Below, piece by piece: positions 8,660-22,000 of a stretch of DNA of 64,000 bases. Position 1 is the first letter of the stretch; each line of letters starts with the position of its first letter. The position numbers and the translations under genes are program-made. The stretch lies in the NCBI GenBank assembly GCA_030435675.1, contig CM059625.1, positions 17,670,001-17,734,000 on the forward strand, in the 5' to 3' direction. The DNA comes from Steinernema hermaphroditum. Lineage: Eukaryota > Nematoda > Chromadorea > Rhabditida > Steinernematidae. The notes under the pieces are model-generated. The model saw only the letters and a program-made list of their open reading frames with translations, ran no database searches and was not told the DNA's origin.

Positions 8660-10331
8660 CTTAGCAATGGCGGTGACAGCTGCTAATTAAGGGCCCGAAA
8701 AACAGTTAAACCGCTAAGTGGATTTTTTAAAGGACACTAGAGGCTGTGACTCAAGCAAATGACAGTAACGAGATAGTGATTCAAATATTAGTTAGACGAA
8801 CCTCGCATTCGCAGTAGGTCCATCATTGTCATGTTGGTTAACTGCAAGGTCAAGATATTTTTTTACAAACAAATCTATTGTATGCGTTATTTCTGTCCAA
8901 GACTGAGCGTCGTCTACTTTTACCTTCCGCTAGACACCCAATAGAAAGTAAACTGGAATAAAATCATAGAAAAAACTGTTTACTAACATTTTCTTGGGGA
9001 TGACATTTAAGGCACATGCAGAAAATCTATTTTTACTTCACTTGAAGACATCATAATCTAAGCTAAAGTTCATAGCAATTTTGGTCCTATTAAAATTACA
9101 TAAATTAACCGACAAAGGATAACTCAACAGATACGTATGCTAACTGGTCTTTCCAAAGAGGCTTCGCATTTATCAAATATGCATGGCAAAATAATGCATA
9201 TGCATGGCAAAATAATCGAACCCATGAACATTTGCATACCATACAAGGATTTAGCGCAAATCGAGTAAATCTTTAAAATTTTCCACCGCACAAAATGAAT
9301 CGAAACAGTTTAACTGAAATAGTCCACAAACAGCGATCGCGAAACAATAAAACAAGTCAGCTATATTCATAATTTCCAAATTAGGATTTAATGTAACATG
9401 TTGCGACACCAAGCATGAGTTCATATAATACAACCACTGCCGACAACGAGCGTGGTGTGTCGGCGAAAAAAGGGTCGGATAAGATTACAAATTGACATAG
9501 TCGTGAATGTTTAAATCGTGCTTAAATATTCTTTGTTTACTATGGATTTTCGAAGGGAACTCGATTATAGAGCCTTGTAAGAGCCAAGGGAAAATTTGGC
9601 TAGGGGCCGCACCCGAAAAAACACGTGAATTTTAGTCGATCGCAGAGCAATTTATGCTGACAATGGATTTACGTCGGATTAGATCAAATGGCTTCCGACG
9701 TAAACAGAATGTTTTCTGTGTCGAAAGCGGTGTTGTTTCAGCTCAGTGGATTGAATTTTGCTTATCATTCTGAGATATTCTGACAGGGTGGCCAAACTTT
9801 GGCCACCCTGTCAGAATATCTCATATACACGACTTTACTTCATGATTTAATTCATGATTCAAAAACATTGCGCACAGCAATAGAAAACCGGAGGATATCA
9901 CTTGTAGCCAACTTCATTCCTGGTTTGGCAATGGTGTCGAACGGGTCGCTTACCGCGCTTTTCATGGGGTATGTGGAAGTTGTCAAACCTCCGGCGGTGG
10001 ATCTTCTTCTTATCAGGGCGATCGCGGCACAGCAGTGCCTCGCAGCTCGCATATGCTTTGAACTTCGAGCGGGAGTTGCGTCCTGATGGTGTCCTCAGGG
10101 TGTCGGTGTCTTTCAGGGTGAGAATTCCTTCTGGTAGCCAGAACACTCCCAATTGCCACCGGGTTTGTCGTCAAACCAAGCGCACGCTCACTAAGGAACT
10201 CGCCACCGCTACGCGAGTGAGCGACACTGATGTACAGGATGAGCTAAAAAGACTATTTCCAATTATAGCTAAAAACACGGCTGATTAATGCAGCACAAAT
10301 TAAATAATTTAAAGCGGCTTGATAATATACT
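8660..10331. other. intergenic, no gene recognised
   Basis: Contains two adjacent 19-bp copies of ATATGCATGGCAAAATAAT (9177-9195 and 9198-9216) and the palindrome at 9771-9823. Overlapping short plus-strand frames at 9799-10288 use different frames and show no family motif, so they are not called as genes. Confidence 0.5.
9771..9823. repeat. perfect 26-bp inverted repeat with 1-nt spacer
   Basis: The left arm TGAGATATTCTGACAGGGTG plus GCCAAA is exactly mirrored by 9798-9823, with a single C between. In DNA or RNA this forms a 26-bp hairpin with essentially no loop. The CAGGGTGGCCAAA core resembles a transposon terminus; two ends joined head to head would give this structure. Confidence 0.9.
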
Positions 10332-11239
10332 GTTGATCCATAAAAAATGGCCGATGTTGTAAATATGTCATAATTTCACGACGTTCACTCCTAGGGCATA
10401 ACCGATGGGCGCGTTACTGAGTACAGTGAACTCACGCCTTACACCATGATTGGTGGCTTGTACGTTACATTCCTCTTTGTGTTAGAGGACCATTCTTTCA
10501 CGATGGTCATTTTTTTGGCACCTCGAGAGAGCGAAATGCGAAGTGATGTATGGACTTCTTATATTAACATTTGTGTGATGGACGGTGACTGCCTTATATC
10601 ACATACATATTTGGGTCCTCCCTACCGAATGCACCTATCGTTGCGCTCGTCGTTTATCACAGCATGGGCTAATCTCAAAAAGATGGCCTTTTCGGATCAC
10701 CATGTTCCGTTTACTTCACTGTTTCCAAATGGTTAAGTAATATAATAAGGAACGGGGACATGCAGAAGATAGCCATCGCTCACAGCTACCATGCCCACAT
10801 AGTGACTTCAAGAGCTCTTTTCTACTTCACGGAAATAAAGTCCAAATGTGAAAAAAATGACCCTCGGATTACCAAAAAGTCAGACTAACCGAGACCATGT
10901 GTTTCCAAATTGACCGTCACAATGTCTCTCCACTTTGAGCTGTGAGACTCCTGTTTGCTTTTCGTATAGAGCTCTCTTAGCTCTATCTTACTGTCATCTG
11001 TACGCATCCGTAAATGAAGATATCAGAGAAAGCCACTCAAAATAATGTGAAGAGATCGAAAATTGGACGAAAAATATTTTTCGGTTTTAAACCCTCGTAT
11101 TTCACAATTGAGGAATCAGGATGTTGGCCATAAAGTGGGCTGAAGTTATACATAAGAGTGATGAATACCTTGACTGAAATCTTTCTGTTTTGTCTCAGTA
11201 AATTATCAAAAAATAATCGGCCATTTTTTATGGATCAAC
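10332..11239. mobile_element. mariner-like inverted-repeat element, no transposase
   Basis: A perfect 24-bp inverted repeat bounds this ~908-bp segment: GTTGATCCATAAAAAATGGC plus CGAT at 10332-10355, and its complement at 11216-11239. On the right end it extends to TATTGGGTTGATCC, which resembles mariner-family termini; the left end is more degenerate. No D,D34D transposase frame was found. A 96-codon plus-strand frame (10446-10736) has no recognised domain. It is probably an old non-autonomous copy. Confidence 0.55.
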
Positions 11240-11885
11240 CCAATATTATGGCGCACACAATACACCAGTTTCTGGTACCCCGACTCAGATAACTTTTGCT
11301 TCCTTTTTTATGCTCTTTAGTAAACATTATTCAAACAAAGTCAGAAGTCTTTTTAGAAAATAATGGCATGAGTGTCGGATACAGAGAGATTTTACCCCAC
11401 TGGGATTTTGCGAGTGCGTCGATGTTGCCAAACACATAACTCTTCTTGGAACGACACAATGATGGGGTTTTGACCCTTAAAATAGCTGAACCAGGAAACT
11501 TATCTAGTTCTCAGATCATCTGATAGTATTGAAAAATATATACATAGTGGACTTATGACTTAGTCGCTGTCTTCGCGGAAGTAAGACGTTGAACTACTAT
11601 AACTTATGATTCCTGCACATTTATTAGACAGTGTTTTAGCCATCTATTTTGTGTAGTGTAGTTCTTTAGAGATGACTTACGATATTGACTGCGGATGTAG
11701 TTTTTCGAAACAAACTAGGTGGTTCCCAAAGGAGATTTTTATAAGTACGTTTATATAGTACGTTTTTATAAGTTTATAAGTGTAGTGCATGCAGTAGAAT
11801 GTACACGGATTTCTAATATATACATACAGAACATGAGCATGCTTTCGCTGTGTAGTCCACATTAACTGACGTATCTTGCACGGCT
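11240..11885. other. 3' flank of peptide transporter copy 1
   Basis: A/T-rich sequence with no coding signal beyond chance frames. It should include the 3' untranslated region and polyadenylation site of the minus-strand gene ending at 11886. Confidence 0.5.
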
Positions 11886-14800
11886 TCAGAACTTGGTGGG
11901 AAAGTCTTCGTCGCTGTTCATGTAACTGAGTGCGTCATTTTCATTTAGATCGTTATCCTCGTCTTGACCCTGTTGTGAATAGTCCACGTATTCATAGTAG
12001 AAGATGCTGAGCAAAACAAATATTCCAATGACGATGACCATTGCGGCAGCGAAGACAAACATTATGATTGCCTAGAGGATAATTGCTCATCTTGGTTGCT
12101 GAAATCATGCACATACCAAATTTTCGATCTTCACAATTTTATCAATGATGATTATGATAAGGTCACCGAAAGCTACGGTAAACCACCAGATAGCAGTAAC
12201 GACAGATTTGAGCGATGGAGCTGCTTGGCTATAACTGAACTCGAGGCCAGTAATGGAAAAAAGGATTTCAGCAGCAGTGATGATTACGTACTGTGGCACT
12301 TGCCATAGAATACTGACATGGTTTCTAGGCACCACAGTGTGTACGTTAAAGACGCTGGTCTAAAACATTTCTCAGAAGTGAAAACATCTACAGGAACGTC
12401 GCATTACATCACTGCTACTCTTCAACGTTCCATTTTTAGCTATTGTCAAAGTATACACACCGCCTTGACCCAGAATACTGAGAACTACCCCTGGAATGGG
12501 GTACACTTCCAAATCGTCCTTACTTGGCGTTCGATCTCCGTCAGGCTTCAAATAGCGCACATAAAACAGCTGGTACCTAAAACGCAATTCGGATAGGCGT
12601 CACATAAGAAGCTGAATCTGCTAAAGAATGAAATCACCCATTGTACTTACAGTCCAGCTTTGATATCCTTGTGATTGTAAGCCGTCCCGTTTGACAACGT
12701 TCCGTCTTTTGCGCGAATAGAAGAACGCGCAGCTTCGTTTTCTTTCCAAACATAATATTTCCTAAAGAACATTAAAAGCTCGTGATTTATATGGAGCCGC
12801 ACCGATTTCTAGGATCGCAGTAAGGATTTTCCGAGAACTCGCACGCCGCAATACGACCTGAATAAGAATTCAATTCTGGCGTCCTTGATGCGCTGCATCC
12901 ACTATCCCAAGTGACATTCGGTGGAAGGAACGTGCAAGGGAGCAAAAGGTTTAAACTAAAATTATCAATTGTGCACCCGCAGCCGTTTGGTAGCTTACCT
13001 AACACTAGACTCTCCCTCTCCTTCTTGGGGCTTTGCCAAATTCGATGTGCCCGTGAAGACACCCTGAGGTGTTGTTGCAATGAAGTAAGTGTTCCCACCA
13101 CTTATATTTACTCCAGCATTCAACGGCGCCTTATCGTAGCCAAAACAGCCAGTTCCAGAATATGTGAACTCAAATTTTATCTCGTCTTTTGTGCTCACTT
13201 TAAAACGAAAGAGTTGTTGAATGTCATTCACTTTGTCATCCACAAGCGACTAAACCACAAACAAACTTAATAGTCGGTGACTATTAGTGTTAGCTTACTT
13301 GATTGGCAAATACTGCATGGTCTTTTCCTCTTGCAGATACACTGACGTTGCACTTTTCGAAAACGTTGATCACTGAGACAAAGCCCATGTTATCAGCAGG
13401 AATGTCGGGAAGTGTTTGCTAAATAATAAAGTACCGATAAAACTATGCTTGGGGGTGATTATTTATTTGTTATGAAGAAATACTTACATTCACTTTGAGC
13501 TGAACAAATCCGCAAACGGCGAACGAAAGAGCGGCCAACAGACCGCCTGCAACCATTCTTCTTAAAGGCCTAAATGATCATATTGTTATTATGGAAATCA
13601 TATTGTGCCATTACGTTGTTCGGATCCCACATTTCTCGACAAGGGGATACACAAACGCTTGAAATATCGGGATAAACGCCAAGATCAGAATCGCATTCAA
13701 AACACCCATCTGATCTGGCAGCAAATTGTAGCCATTCCAGATCTCAGAATCCATCTCGACGGCTTGGATAAGCCATCGAGACCCCTAAACATGCACGTCA
13801 GCTGTTATCTCTTTTGTACTACCTGTTGATCGTAAAGCGCCCAGAACATGGGAACAGGGAGCATCATGACGATAACGCGTACAAGCGATTTGCAGTCGTC
13901 GGCAAATTTTTGCTGCGCGCATTTCTCTCCAAGGCGCTTCCCCTTAACGGCCAATGCGAGACACTTGGAGTCGTGCTCACACAAATGACCATCCAAATAA
14001 TGGTCTAACCAGTGCTCACGGCGAATGTGCCTCCTTGTGATCTTGTTGTAGATTGCCTTCTAAAAAAGGCATAACAATGCGACAGGTGATTAACCTACGC
14101 AAATAGCTTTAAAAACCCGTGCGATGATGTTCTCCTTCGGAGGAACCTTTTTGTAGAAAAATGAACCGAGAACGAAGACGACTAAATGCACACTTTTTAA
14201 AAATCTGATCATATCTGGTTGCGTACCCGTAGAAATAACCATTAGAACGGCTGGAATCCCAAACGCTAGTGGGTAACAGCTGTCGTGACCCATACACGGA
14301 ATTGCTAAATTTTTTAAATCAGGTAAATATTGCGAAATGCGTACTTCTAAAGAATGGGGTGATGAACATGGAGATCGTGGAACCCGCATTAATGGTGAAA
14401 TAGAAAACAGAAAAGAAAATTGAAATCATGACTACGTAGTGAGCTGGAAATTGGTCAGCTCCAAAAGCCGACACACATGGTTTAATTCCACCGGTTCCTA
14501 GACCTATAATGAAGAGGCCAGCCAGGTCCAGCCAGGGATGTAGGTGGTTTGCTTTGTCAAATGTAGATGCCACTGCCAAAACGACATTTCCGCAAGCGTA
14601 TATTAATGATAAGGAGAAGATAGTCCTGAATGATGCTTTTACAATATCTGCTTGTGAACATTTGTAATTACCAAAACTTTCCGATATACCCATCGGCGAT
14701 GATAGATCCAATCATCGGGGATGTGAACGCAACAACAGTAAATGCGTGATAGAGAATAGTTGCGTTATCGTTGCTGAACTGGAGGATATTGATCAAATAT

Positions 14801-15522
14801 AATGTCAAAACGGCTAAAGCATTCAGTAACACATCGGCTTCATTATTCGGTACCACTCACATCTCATGCCGTAATACGAGAAGCGCTCACAAAACTCATT
14901 TCCAATGATACAAAATGTTGCTTTGGGCCATTGCTTGACTCTTTCTTTGAAGCCCTGCAATCGCAGTCAAATCACTTTTACGCAGCTAAAACGAACTGTA
15001 GGTTCCGAATCGAGGTCTTCTGATCGATGGCTTGGAATAGCGCCATTTTGGAAGTTGGATAAAACGCCTGCAAGTGCTTTCGCTAGGTAAGGTATTGATT
15101 CGCTGTTAAGAGATCACGATTTCAAAAGGAATCACAAGACGATTTGGCATTTAGGGTTCATTAAGTTCCAGTCTTTATCAGTGTTCGGTTTGCTATTTGG
15201 TGAATCGTTGAACTGTTAAAGTGTCGACTGTGTTGAATAATAGAACACGATCAAAACGACTCGATTGAATTCAAGCCCTTTGTTGGACATGTATTTTTTA
15301 GATGACTATCATGTGTCTTTTGTAAATTTAGACTGAGTTGGGTAAAATATTCAAAGGGGAATAAGTGTTTTCAGAGATTTCGTAGCCAAAATGTGCAAAA
15401 GAACGGAATGTGCTGTCTGCTAATAATTGTGCTGGAACCCAACTGAGCAACTGACAACGTTAAATTAACTAACCTTTGTCATCCGAACTATCTTTCTTCA
15501 TCCCGATGCGGTTTCCGTTCAT
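11886..15522 (-). CDS. oligopeptide:H+ symporter, copy 1 (SLC15/PTR2 family)
   Basis: A multi-exon minus-strand gene for a 12-TM proton-coupled di/tripeptide transporter of the plasma membrane. The start chosen is ATG at 15522, in an exon just after an AG acceptor with a short leader, as in the other copies; it encodes MNGNRIGMKK. Exons 1 and 2 (15522-15474, 15067-14997) join in phase. Exon 3 carries the PTR2 ExxERFxYY motif in NEFCERFSYYGMR. Later exons carry GTGGIKPCVSAFGADQF, FSVFYFTINAGSTIS and FWALYDQQ. A large Cys-containing extracellular loop precedes the last TMs, and the tail is acidic (NSDEDFPTKF then stop). Introns are mostly short. All expected family segments are present, so it looks functional. 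It is the most downstream of three tandem copies. Confidence 0.9.
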
Positions 15523-15539
15523 ATCAACTCCGAAGACCT

Positions 15540-16908
15540 AAAAACAAGAAGTGGAATATTTATCGGTTAAAGGTAAGCCTGTAGTGCACACGAAAGTGAG
15601 ATTATATGAATACGAGTCATGTGTGGCGTCTGCATTATATAAACATAGACATCTGATGAATAGGTGACACGGAAAAACAAAAGTATTGTTTGCTTACTCG
15701 ACGTATTGAAATGTTTTTAAATACATCACGCCCCTTACATAGAAAACGTCGGCTTCTTTCCGTTGAATTATCCTTGAATAATGAGTACTGGGGAAGGTCC
15801 TGTGCAGCCTTATGCAGAGATCACGATCAGAATAAATTTCTAAACATTGATCGGTTCAAGTGCCCTTTGTGAAAAATGAACAACGACTGAACAGGAAAAC
15901 TAGGTGCATAGAGGTGATAACAGCGCCTCAGCTGATGTAATGGGCCATAAAAGTTCCTATCTTTGGTCATCACTTTCACTTGCAACAGGAAGACTCAAAA
16001 AGATATAATGGATAAATCGCCAAGAACGAACGGAAAATGCACATAAATCAAGAAGGGGCAAGCACAACGTCACCGCAGCCGAACCGCCGATGCTGTATCC
16101 ATAAACAGTGCTTCCGTTTCAAAAATATTGTTAGAAGACTGAAGCTATTTGATCTTATCATTTGATTGTCACCAACTATACCGAAGATTATGACACCTTC
16201 ATACACTCGTGGATTGTACTTCGCTCTTCATTTTTCAATTGTGTGTACTTTTTGTACCTATAATCAGCACAACTTATACAATCTATTTTAAGTTTGTTGC
16301 TTCACTTTTTTTTCATAACTGAAAAGTGGTAAACATCGAACAAAGATTAAGTTGTAAAGAACTCTAATCCTTTTTTTTTATTTTAGACCCTTCAGCACAT
16401 TCTTGCAGCAGTACGGAATGCTCAGTTCACGTCAAATCTCTTTAATTACCCGGACCATAAATACTTGAATGTACAAAGTCTTACGTTATGATGTTCTGGA
16501 TTGCATCAGCGAGTCACAAGCGTTTCAGTCGTGAAAATATGACTGGGCTTGTATTAATTAAAATTAAAAGGCATAGAATTGTGACGTGCAGCTCATCAAA
16601 GAGTGATAAAATCATGTCGATACTGGTACGAACCGAGCCTTTTTCGATCGCCAGACCAACTAAGTGAATTTCAACTGAATGCTTTATGCTTCCTTGAATG
16701 CTTTATGCTTCTTTTTCATATAGTACAATTGATGGCAATCAGACCACAGTCATAAGAAAACTATGAATGGAATGACGTTTTTAAAATCACTTGATAATCT
16801 GTACAAAGTACTGTGAATACAATAATTCTAATGCAAATAATACGCACTGCTGACAGTAATTCGAATCGCACCAACGCAATTTAAACATTGTCAGTTCGTT
16901 TGTATGTG
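15540..16908. other. upstream region of transporter copy 1
   Basis: No coding exon recognised. A GATA-factor-like site (minus strand TGATAAG) lies at 16154-16160, about 630 bp before the start codon. Intestinal peptide transporters of nematodes are commonly under GATA control; a role here is inference. Confidence 0.4.
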
Positions 16909-16916
16909 AAATTTTG

Positions 16917-17388
16917 GGCTCTATTAGGGAGAAGTGACCAAAACTATACCGATCTTGACAAAACTGTATCGATTTTGACAGAACTATACCGATCTTGACA
17001 GAATGGTATCGATCTTGACAGAATGGTATTTATTTTGACAAAATGGTATTTATTTTGACACAATGGTAATTATTTTGACAGAATAGTAATTATTTTGACA
17101 AAACCACATTTCACTGACAAAACGTTCTTTAATCTTTAACTACTACAAAGGCTGATTTATGATTTTGTCAGTGAAATGTGGTTGTGTCAATCTAAATTCA
17201 GTTTTGTCAATCTAAATTCAGTTTTGTCAAAATAAATACCATTCTGTCAAGATCGGTATAGTTTTGTCAAGATCGATACAGTTTTGTCAAGATCGGTATA
17301 GTTTTGTCAAGATCGATACAGTTTTGTCAAGATCGGTATAGTTTTGTCAAGATCGGTATAGTTTTGGGCACTTCTCCCTAATAGAGCC
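16917..17388. mobile_element. compact foldback element, 472 bp, with 8-bp target duplication
   Basis: The ends are inverted repeats (GGCTCTATTAGGGAGAAGTG on the left, its complement on the right). An 8-bp direct repeat AAATTTTG flanks the element exactly (16909-16916 and 17389-17396). Both arms consist of tandem ~20-bp units related to AAAACTATACCGATCTTGAC, with variants toward the middle (AATGGTATTTATTTTGACA). A central segment around AACCACATTTCACTGACAAA is inverted on the other side, so nearly the whole element is one hairpin. No coding capacity. Architecture and duplication length match the element at 3590-8651, though the repeat sequences differ. Confidence 0.9.
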
Positions 17389-17396
17389 AAATTTTG

Positions 17397-19058
17397 AACC
17401 CTATTATATATGGAGGGTTGTGATAACACTGACAATAAGTTGATTAGGTACGTAGCAATCACGATGTCCATTATGGGCACTTCACAGCAGTTACTAAGTG
17501 CTTGATTCCAGCGATCATAATCACACTTTCAAGCAATAATCAGCTTTGTGAGCTAGATAACGCATACACTTCAGCTCTATTTAAAAAGATATTAATATTC
17601 TACATATATAATCTGTGCAACAGGCACTACGTAAAAAGTTAGCAAAAAAAAACTTAAAAAGTTATAAGTAAAGGAAGAAACTATTTAATTGATCTACACA
17701 AAATAATCTGTAAAAGTGTTGAAAAGAAGTGAGTCGTTGTGAGCATTGTTTATAATCGATGTCGGCGAGTTTGTCCGAATTGAAACCGTATGTAACGACT
17801 AAAATAATCCGAATCACATAATATATATACGATTATTAGTCGTATCGGCAAAGGGCGAAACACATTGAACTATGTCAGAAGCAATGGTCACCACGGGTAC
17901 GGCAAGTTTCGATCGCTTACGGCCAAATAATGGAAATCGTATAATGAATATGCACTGTTCTTCTTCTACCCATAAAAAAAGTTGACAGATTCAGTGAAGA
18001 AAATTAAACCTTTTACTGCCGCATAGAGTATTCAGAAACAAAACCTACAAAAACAAAAGCTCTCATCAATAGAGGAAACTCATGATTATGGTTGAAACAC
18101 AGCAGAATGCATCACCATACGGTACTTCGATATGCTAGTCAAGATTACCGACACGCCGGTTGATTTTCTGATAAATACTACGGAAGGTATTCTGACGCTT
18201 TGCGACTATTACAGGTATTACTTATGATATCTGTATTCAGTTCGCCGCGATGTCCTCAAGCCAGAAATCAAAATGTTTTAATCATCGAGCACTGGTCATC
18301 TTTTGATCCACTCGAAGACGAAGCATCAGTTCACTCGTTTCGGCGATATTAATAGTTGTTAGCCTGTCGTCGTTACAAGAAGAGATTTATATCAAGAAAA
18401 AGCTGCGAACGAAGCACGTGATATCCATGCGAGTACATTGCTGTTTTATTTGTGCGCAGTAGTACACAATAGTGCTCAATAGTCATCTCTAGACTGGTTC
18501 TTTAGATTTGTAGCAGTCGCGTTTGTTCCTAGTCAAAGGACAAATACATTTCGATTGCGTTCTTAACTTTTATTCCGATTTATATTAATTAATTTATATT
18601 AAGCGGATCTCATCGTGTCGGACGATTAGTGGAGCGCCGTTCTTCTCGCTTGGTTCTGCCTTGCTTGAGCTCTTAGCGTTTTCTTGATTTCGGCTTGCCA
18701 TCTCTGGGTCGCCCGATTGGTCTCGAAGCAATTGGCCTCCACTTCGTCAGGCACTTTGTCCATTTTTCTTCACCATCGCTCGCGAGTTTTCATGCTTACT
18801 TCATTTTCGTTTCTTTGAAGCTTTCGCAAGGTCTGCAACCTTCATCACGCCGCGCCTGTCAAGCAGACGAGCGGCGAAAAGAAGTCGAATGACTGGCGGC
18901 GTGGCGAAGTGTTCGGTTGCGTTCACCTTAACTAAGAATAAGTGCGTCGCTAAATAGGTCCTTTATGTCTTATTTTTTTGTTTTATTGTTTCGTTATATA
19001 TATTCAATCTGCCTCGTTGACTACATATGTGGACAGCAAGGAAGCACCCGTACTCTTA
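17397..19058. other. intergenic between transporter copies 1 and 2
   Basis: No exon recognised. A 65-codon plus-strand frame near 18695 has no motif or splice support. The right part should contain the 3' untranslated region of copy 2. Confidence 0.45.
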
Positions 19059-22000
19059 TTACAACTTTGTGTGCTCTTCTTCCCCGCAGTATTCGTACGA
19101 AAAATTGTCGCGACCTTGTACATTATCCTCTTCGTCGTCATCTATCGTCGAGTAGTCAACGTAGTCGTAGTAAAACACACTAAGAACCACGAAAACTAAC
19201 ATGATTCCCAGCATCATGCCAGCGTAAATAAAGAAGATGATAGCCTTAAAAGCAGACGTTACTTTTTGTAGCCGCGCGATGAAAGTTACCAGATTCCTCA
19301 AGTCGATGATAACATCAAGTAGGATAATAAGCGTGTCACCAAGAGCAGTGGTCAGCAGGAACATGGCGGTCACGACGGACTTGAGAGACGGTGCTGCTTG
19401 TGAATAACTGAACTCCAAACCAGTGATCGAGAAGAGAATCTCAGCCGCGGTAATCAAAACGTATTGGGGAATTTGCCACAGGATACTTATGTGATTCCTG
19501 GGAACGACGGTATGGAGATAGAAGATGTTCTGCAAAGTTCGTTCAGGACCTTCTCTTTGCGCTAGCGGTCATACCTTAGCAGCTGTATTGTGGAGGTCTC
19601 CGTTTTTAGCCATAGTGTACGTATAAACGCCTCCTTGCCCAGTGATGTTCAGGTAAACGTCGGTTATCGGGTATGCAATCAAATCACTGCGTGCTGGACT
19701 GCGATCGCCCATGTAATGCTTGTACTTCACGTAGAACATTTGGTACCTAAACGTCGCATAAGCATTGCTGCTCTGAAAGCAATAGCTCACATTCCAGGCA
19801 TGATATCTTCATGGCCATAGATGGTTGCGCTTCGAGTTGCATTGCCTGATGCTAGTTCACGTATTGCAGTGGCATCTCCAGCTTTCCATGTAAAGAAGAG
19901 TCTGAAATGATATTATTACAGGAATGACTTTAACTATAGTTATATGTGTATATGCGGCGATATTGCGTGCAGGTAATAACTCGTACAGTTTGCGAGTTTT
20001 CTTAAATGGATGCCAGTTCTAACACAGTGGTAGATGGGCAGAACAGATGAAAGAAGTATTTGTGGCATGTACCTGTTTCTGCCATCACAGTGAGGATCTT
20101 CCGCGTCAAACTCACAAGCGGCAATCATGCTGGTGTAGGAAGTTTCATAGGGTGTGGTAGAACTTTTACAGCCGTCGTCCCAGTTGACACCTGGTGGTAG
20201 ATTACCACAAGATAGCAGTAAGTTCACACTGAATTAACCTTGAATATGATATTTCGAAACCACGCACATACCTCACACTGGACTGTCCTTCTCCTTCTTG
20301 CGGCTTATCCAGCACGGAGCTGTCGCCGACTATACCTTGTGGTGTTGTGGCAATGTAGTAGGTCTTTCCACCCTCCAGAGAGAAACTATGCGAGATACTT
20401 GAGTAACCGTAACATTCAGCACCCGAGTAATCGAACTTGAATTGAACATCTTTCTTGCTTCCAACATCGAGACGGAAAAGCTCGTGATATTTCAAAACCT
20501 TATCGTCAAGTAGGGACTAAATGGAGATATAGAATTAGAGAGGGATTTATGAACTTACACTGTTGGCAATAATGTACTTGTTAATGTTGTCGGCGGTTAC
20601 ATTTACGTTGCAGTTGGGAAACACATTGATCACAGAGATAAAAGCAGTGTTATCGGCAGGAATATCAGGAAGAGTTTGCTAAAATCCTTCACGTTTTAAG
20701 CACCTCCGATCACTACTCACATTTACGGCGATCTGAACAAATCCTGACACTACAAAAGTGGCGGAAGCCAGGATTCCTCCGGCTGTCATTCGTCGGAGAG
20801 GACTAAAACGAGCGAATTTTCGCGTATCATATGTCACGATGAACATACGTTGTTTTGATACCACATTTTTCGACAAGAGGATAGACGATACCTTGGAAGA
20901 TTGGGATGAAGCACAAGATCAGTACGGCGTTAAAAAGGCCCATCTGCTCCGGAGGCATTGTAAAGCCAGGCCAAATTTCGGAATTCATTTCGCATGCTTG
21001 GAAGATCCATCGTGTACTCTAGAAAACAAAATGAATAAATTGACTAACGAACTTAAAATATATTTCAGGCAGGACATGGATAACGAATAAAAAAAATAAA
21101 AGTAAAGGAATGGAAAACAAAGTTCATGTCGGTTTCGTTGGTTTTGATGAAATGGAGCTCGCAGAAAACACGCAATCCGTGAACTCGCTAAGATCACAAA
21201 GCACATGTTGGAGTGGACTGAACCGTACATTACAAGCCTCCACATTCTGGCTTATCTTGCACACGGTGTTATAGTATGATGGCGCAGTTCAAAGACCATT
21301 CACGTATTGAAGGAATTTTTACTTGAACGGGCTCTTTCAGCAGGAATGCCCGGCAACACCAAAAGTTATTCTTGAGAACATCTAATTTGATACCGGTCGA
21401 ATGTAGAGAAATACGTGAGTTTTTATAGTTATTTTTCGCTGCGTTTCGCCGCTCCGTCCATACTCACATTACGAGCACTCGAGAATAACTTTATTGTATT
21501 GCCTAATACTTCTATTAAAAGAGACCTTTTTTGCAATAAAAATTTGGGAGTCTTTGCGAATCAGGAGCTTACCTGTTGATCGTAACAAGCCCAGAAAATG
21601 ATCATCGGTACCATCATGACAGCCACACGAACCAACGACTTGCAGTCATCGGCGAATTTCTGCTGGGCACATTTTTCTCCGATCCGCTTCCCTTTAACGG
21701 CCAACGCGAGACACTGCTCATCGTTCTCGCAGTTGTGACCATCGAGGTAGTGGTCCATCCAATGTTCGCGCTTGACGCTTTTCGTAATCATATTGTAAAT
21801 GGCTTTCTGAACATGGCAATAAGTATAGACGCCTATTCTGCAAGAATCATACAGAAATCGCTTTGGCGACCTTGGCGATCACATTTTCTTTTGGGGGAAC
21901 TTTCTTGTAGTAGTACGATCCGAGCACAAAGATGACTAAACGACGATCCTGCACAAGCATTTGAGTACACCACTTACCTGTAGAAACAACCATAATTGCA

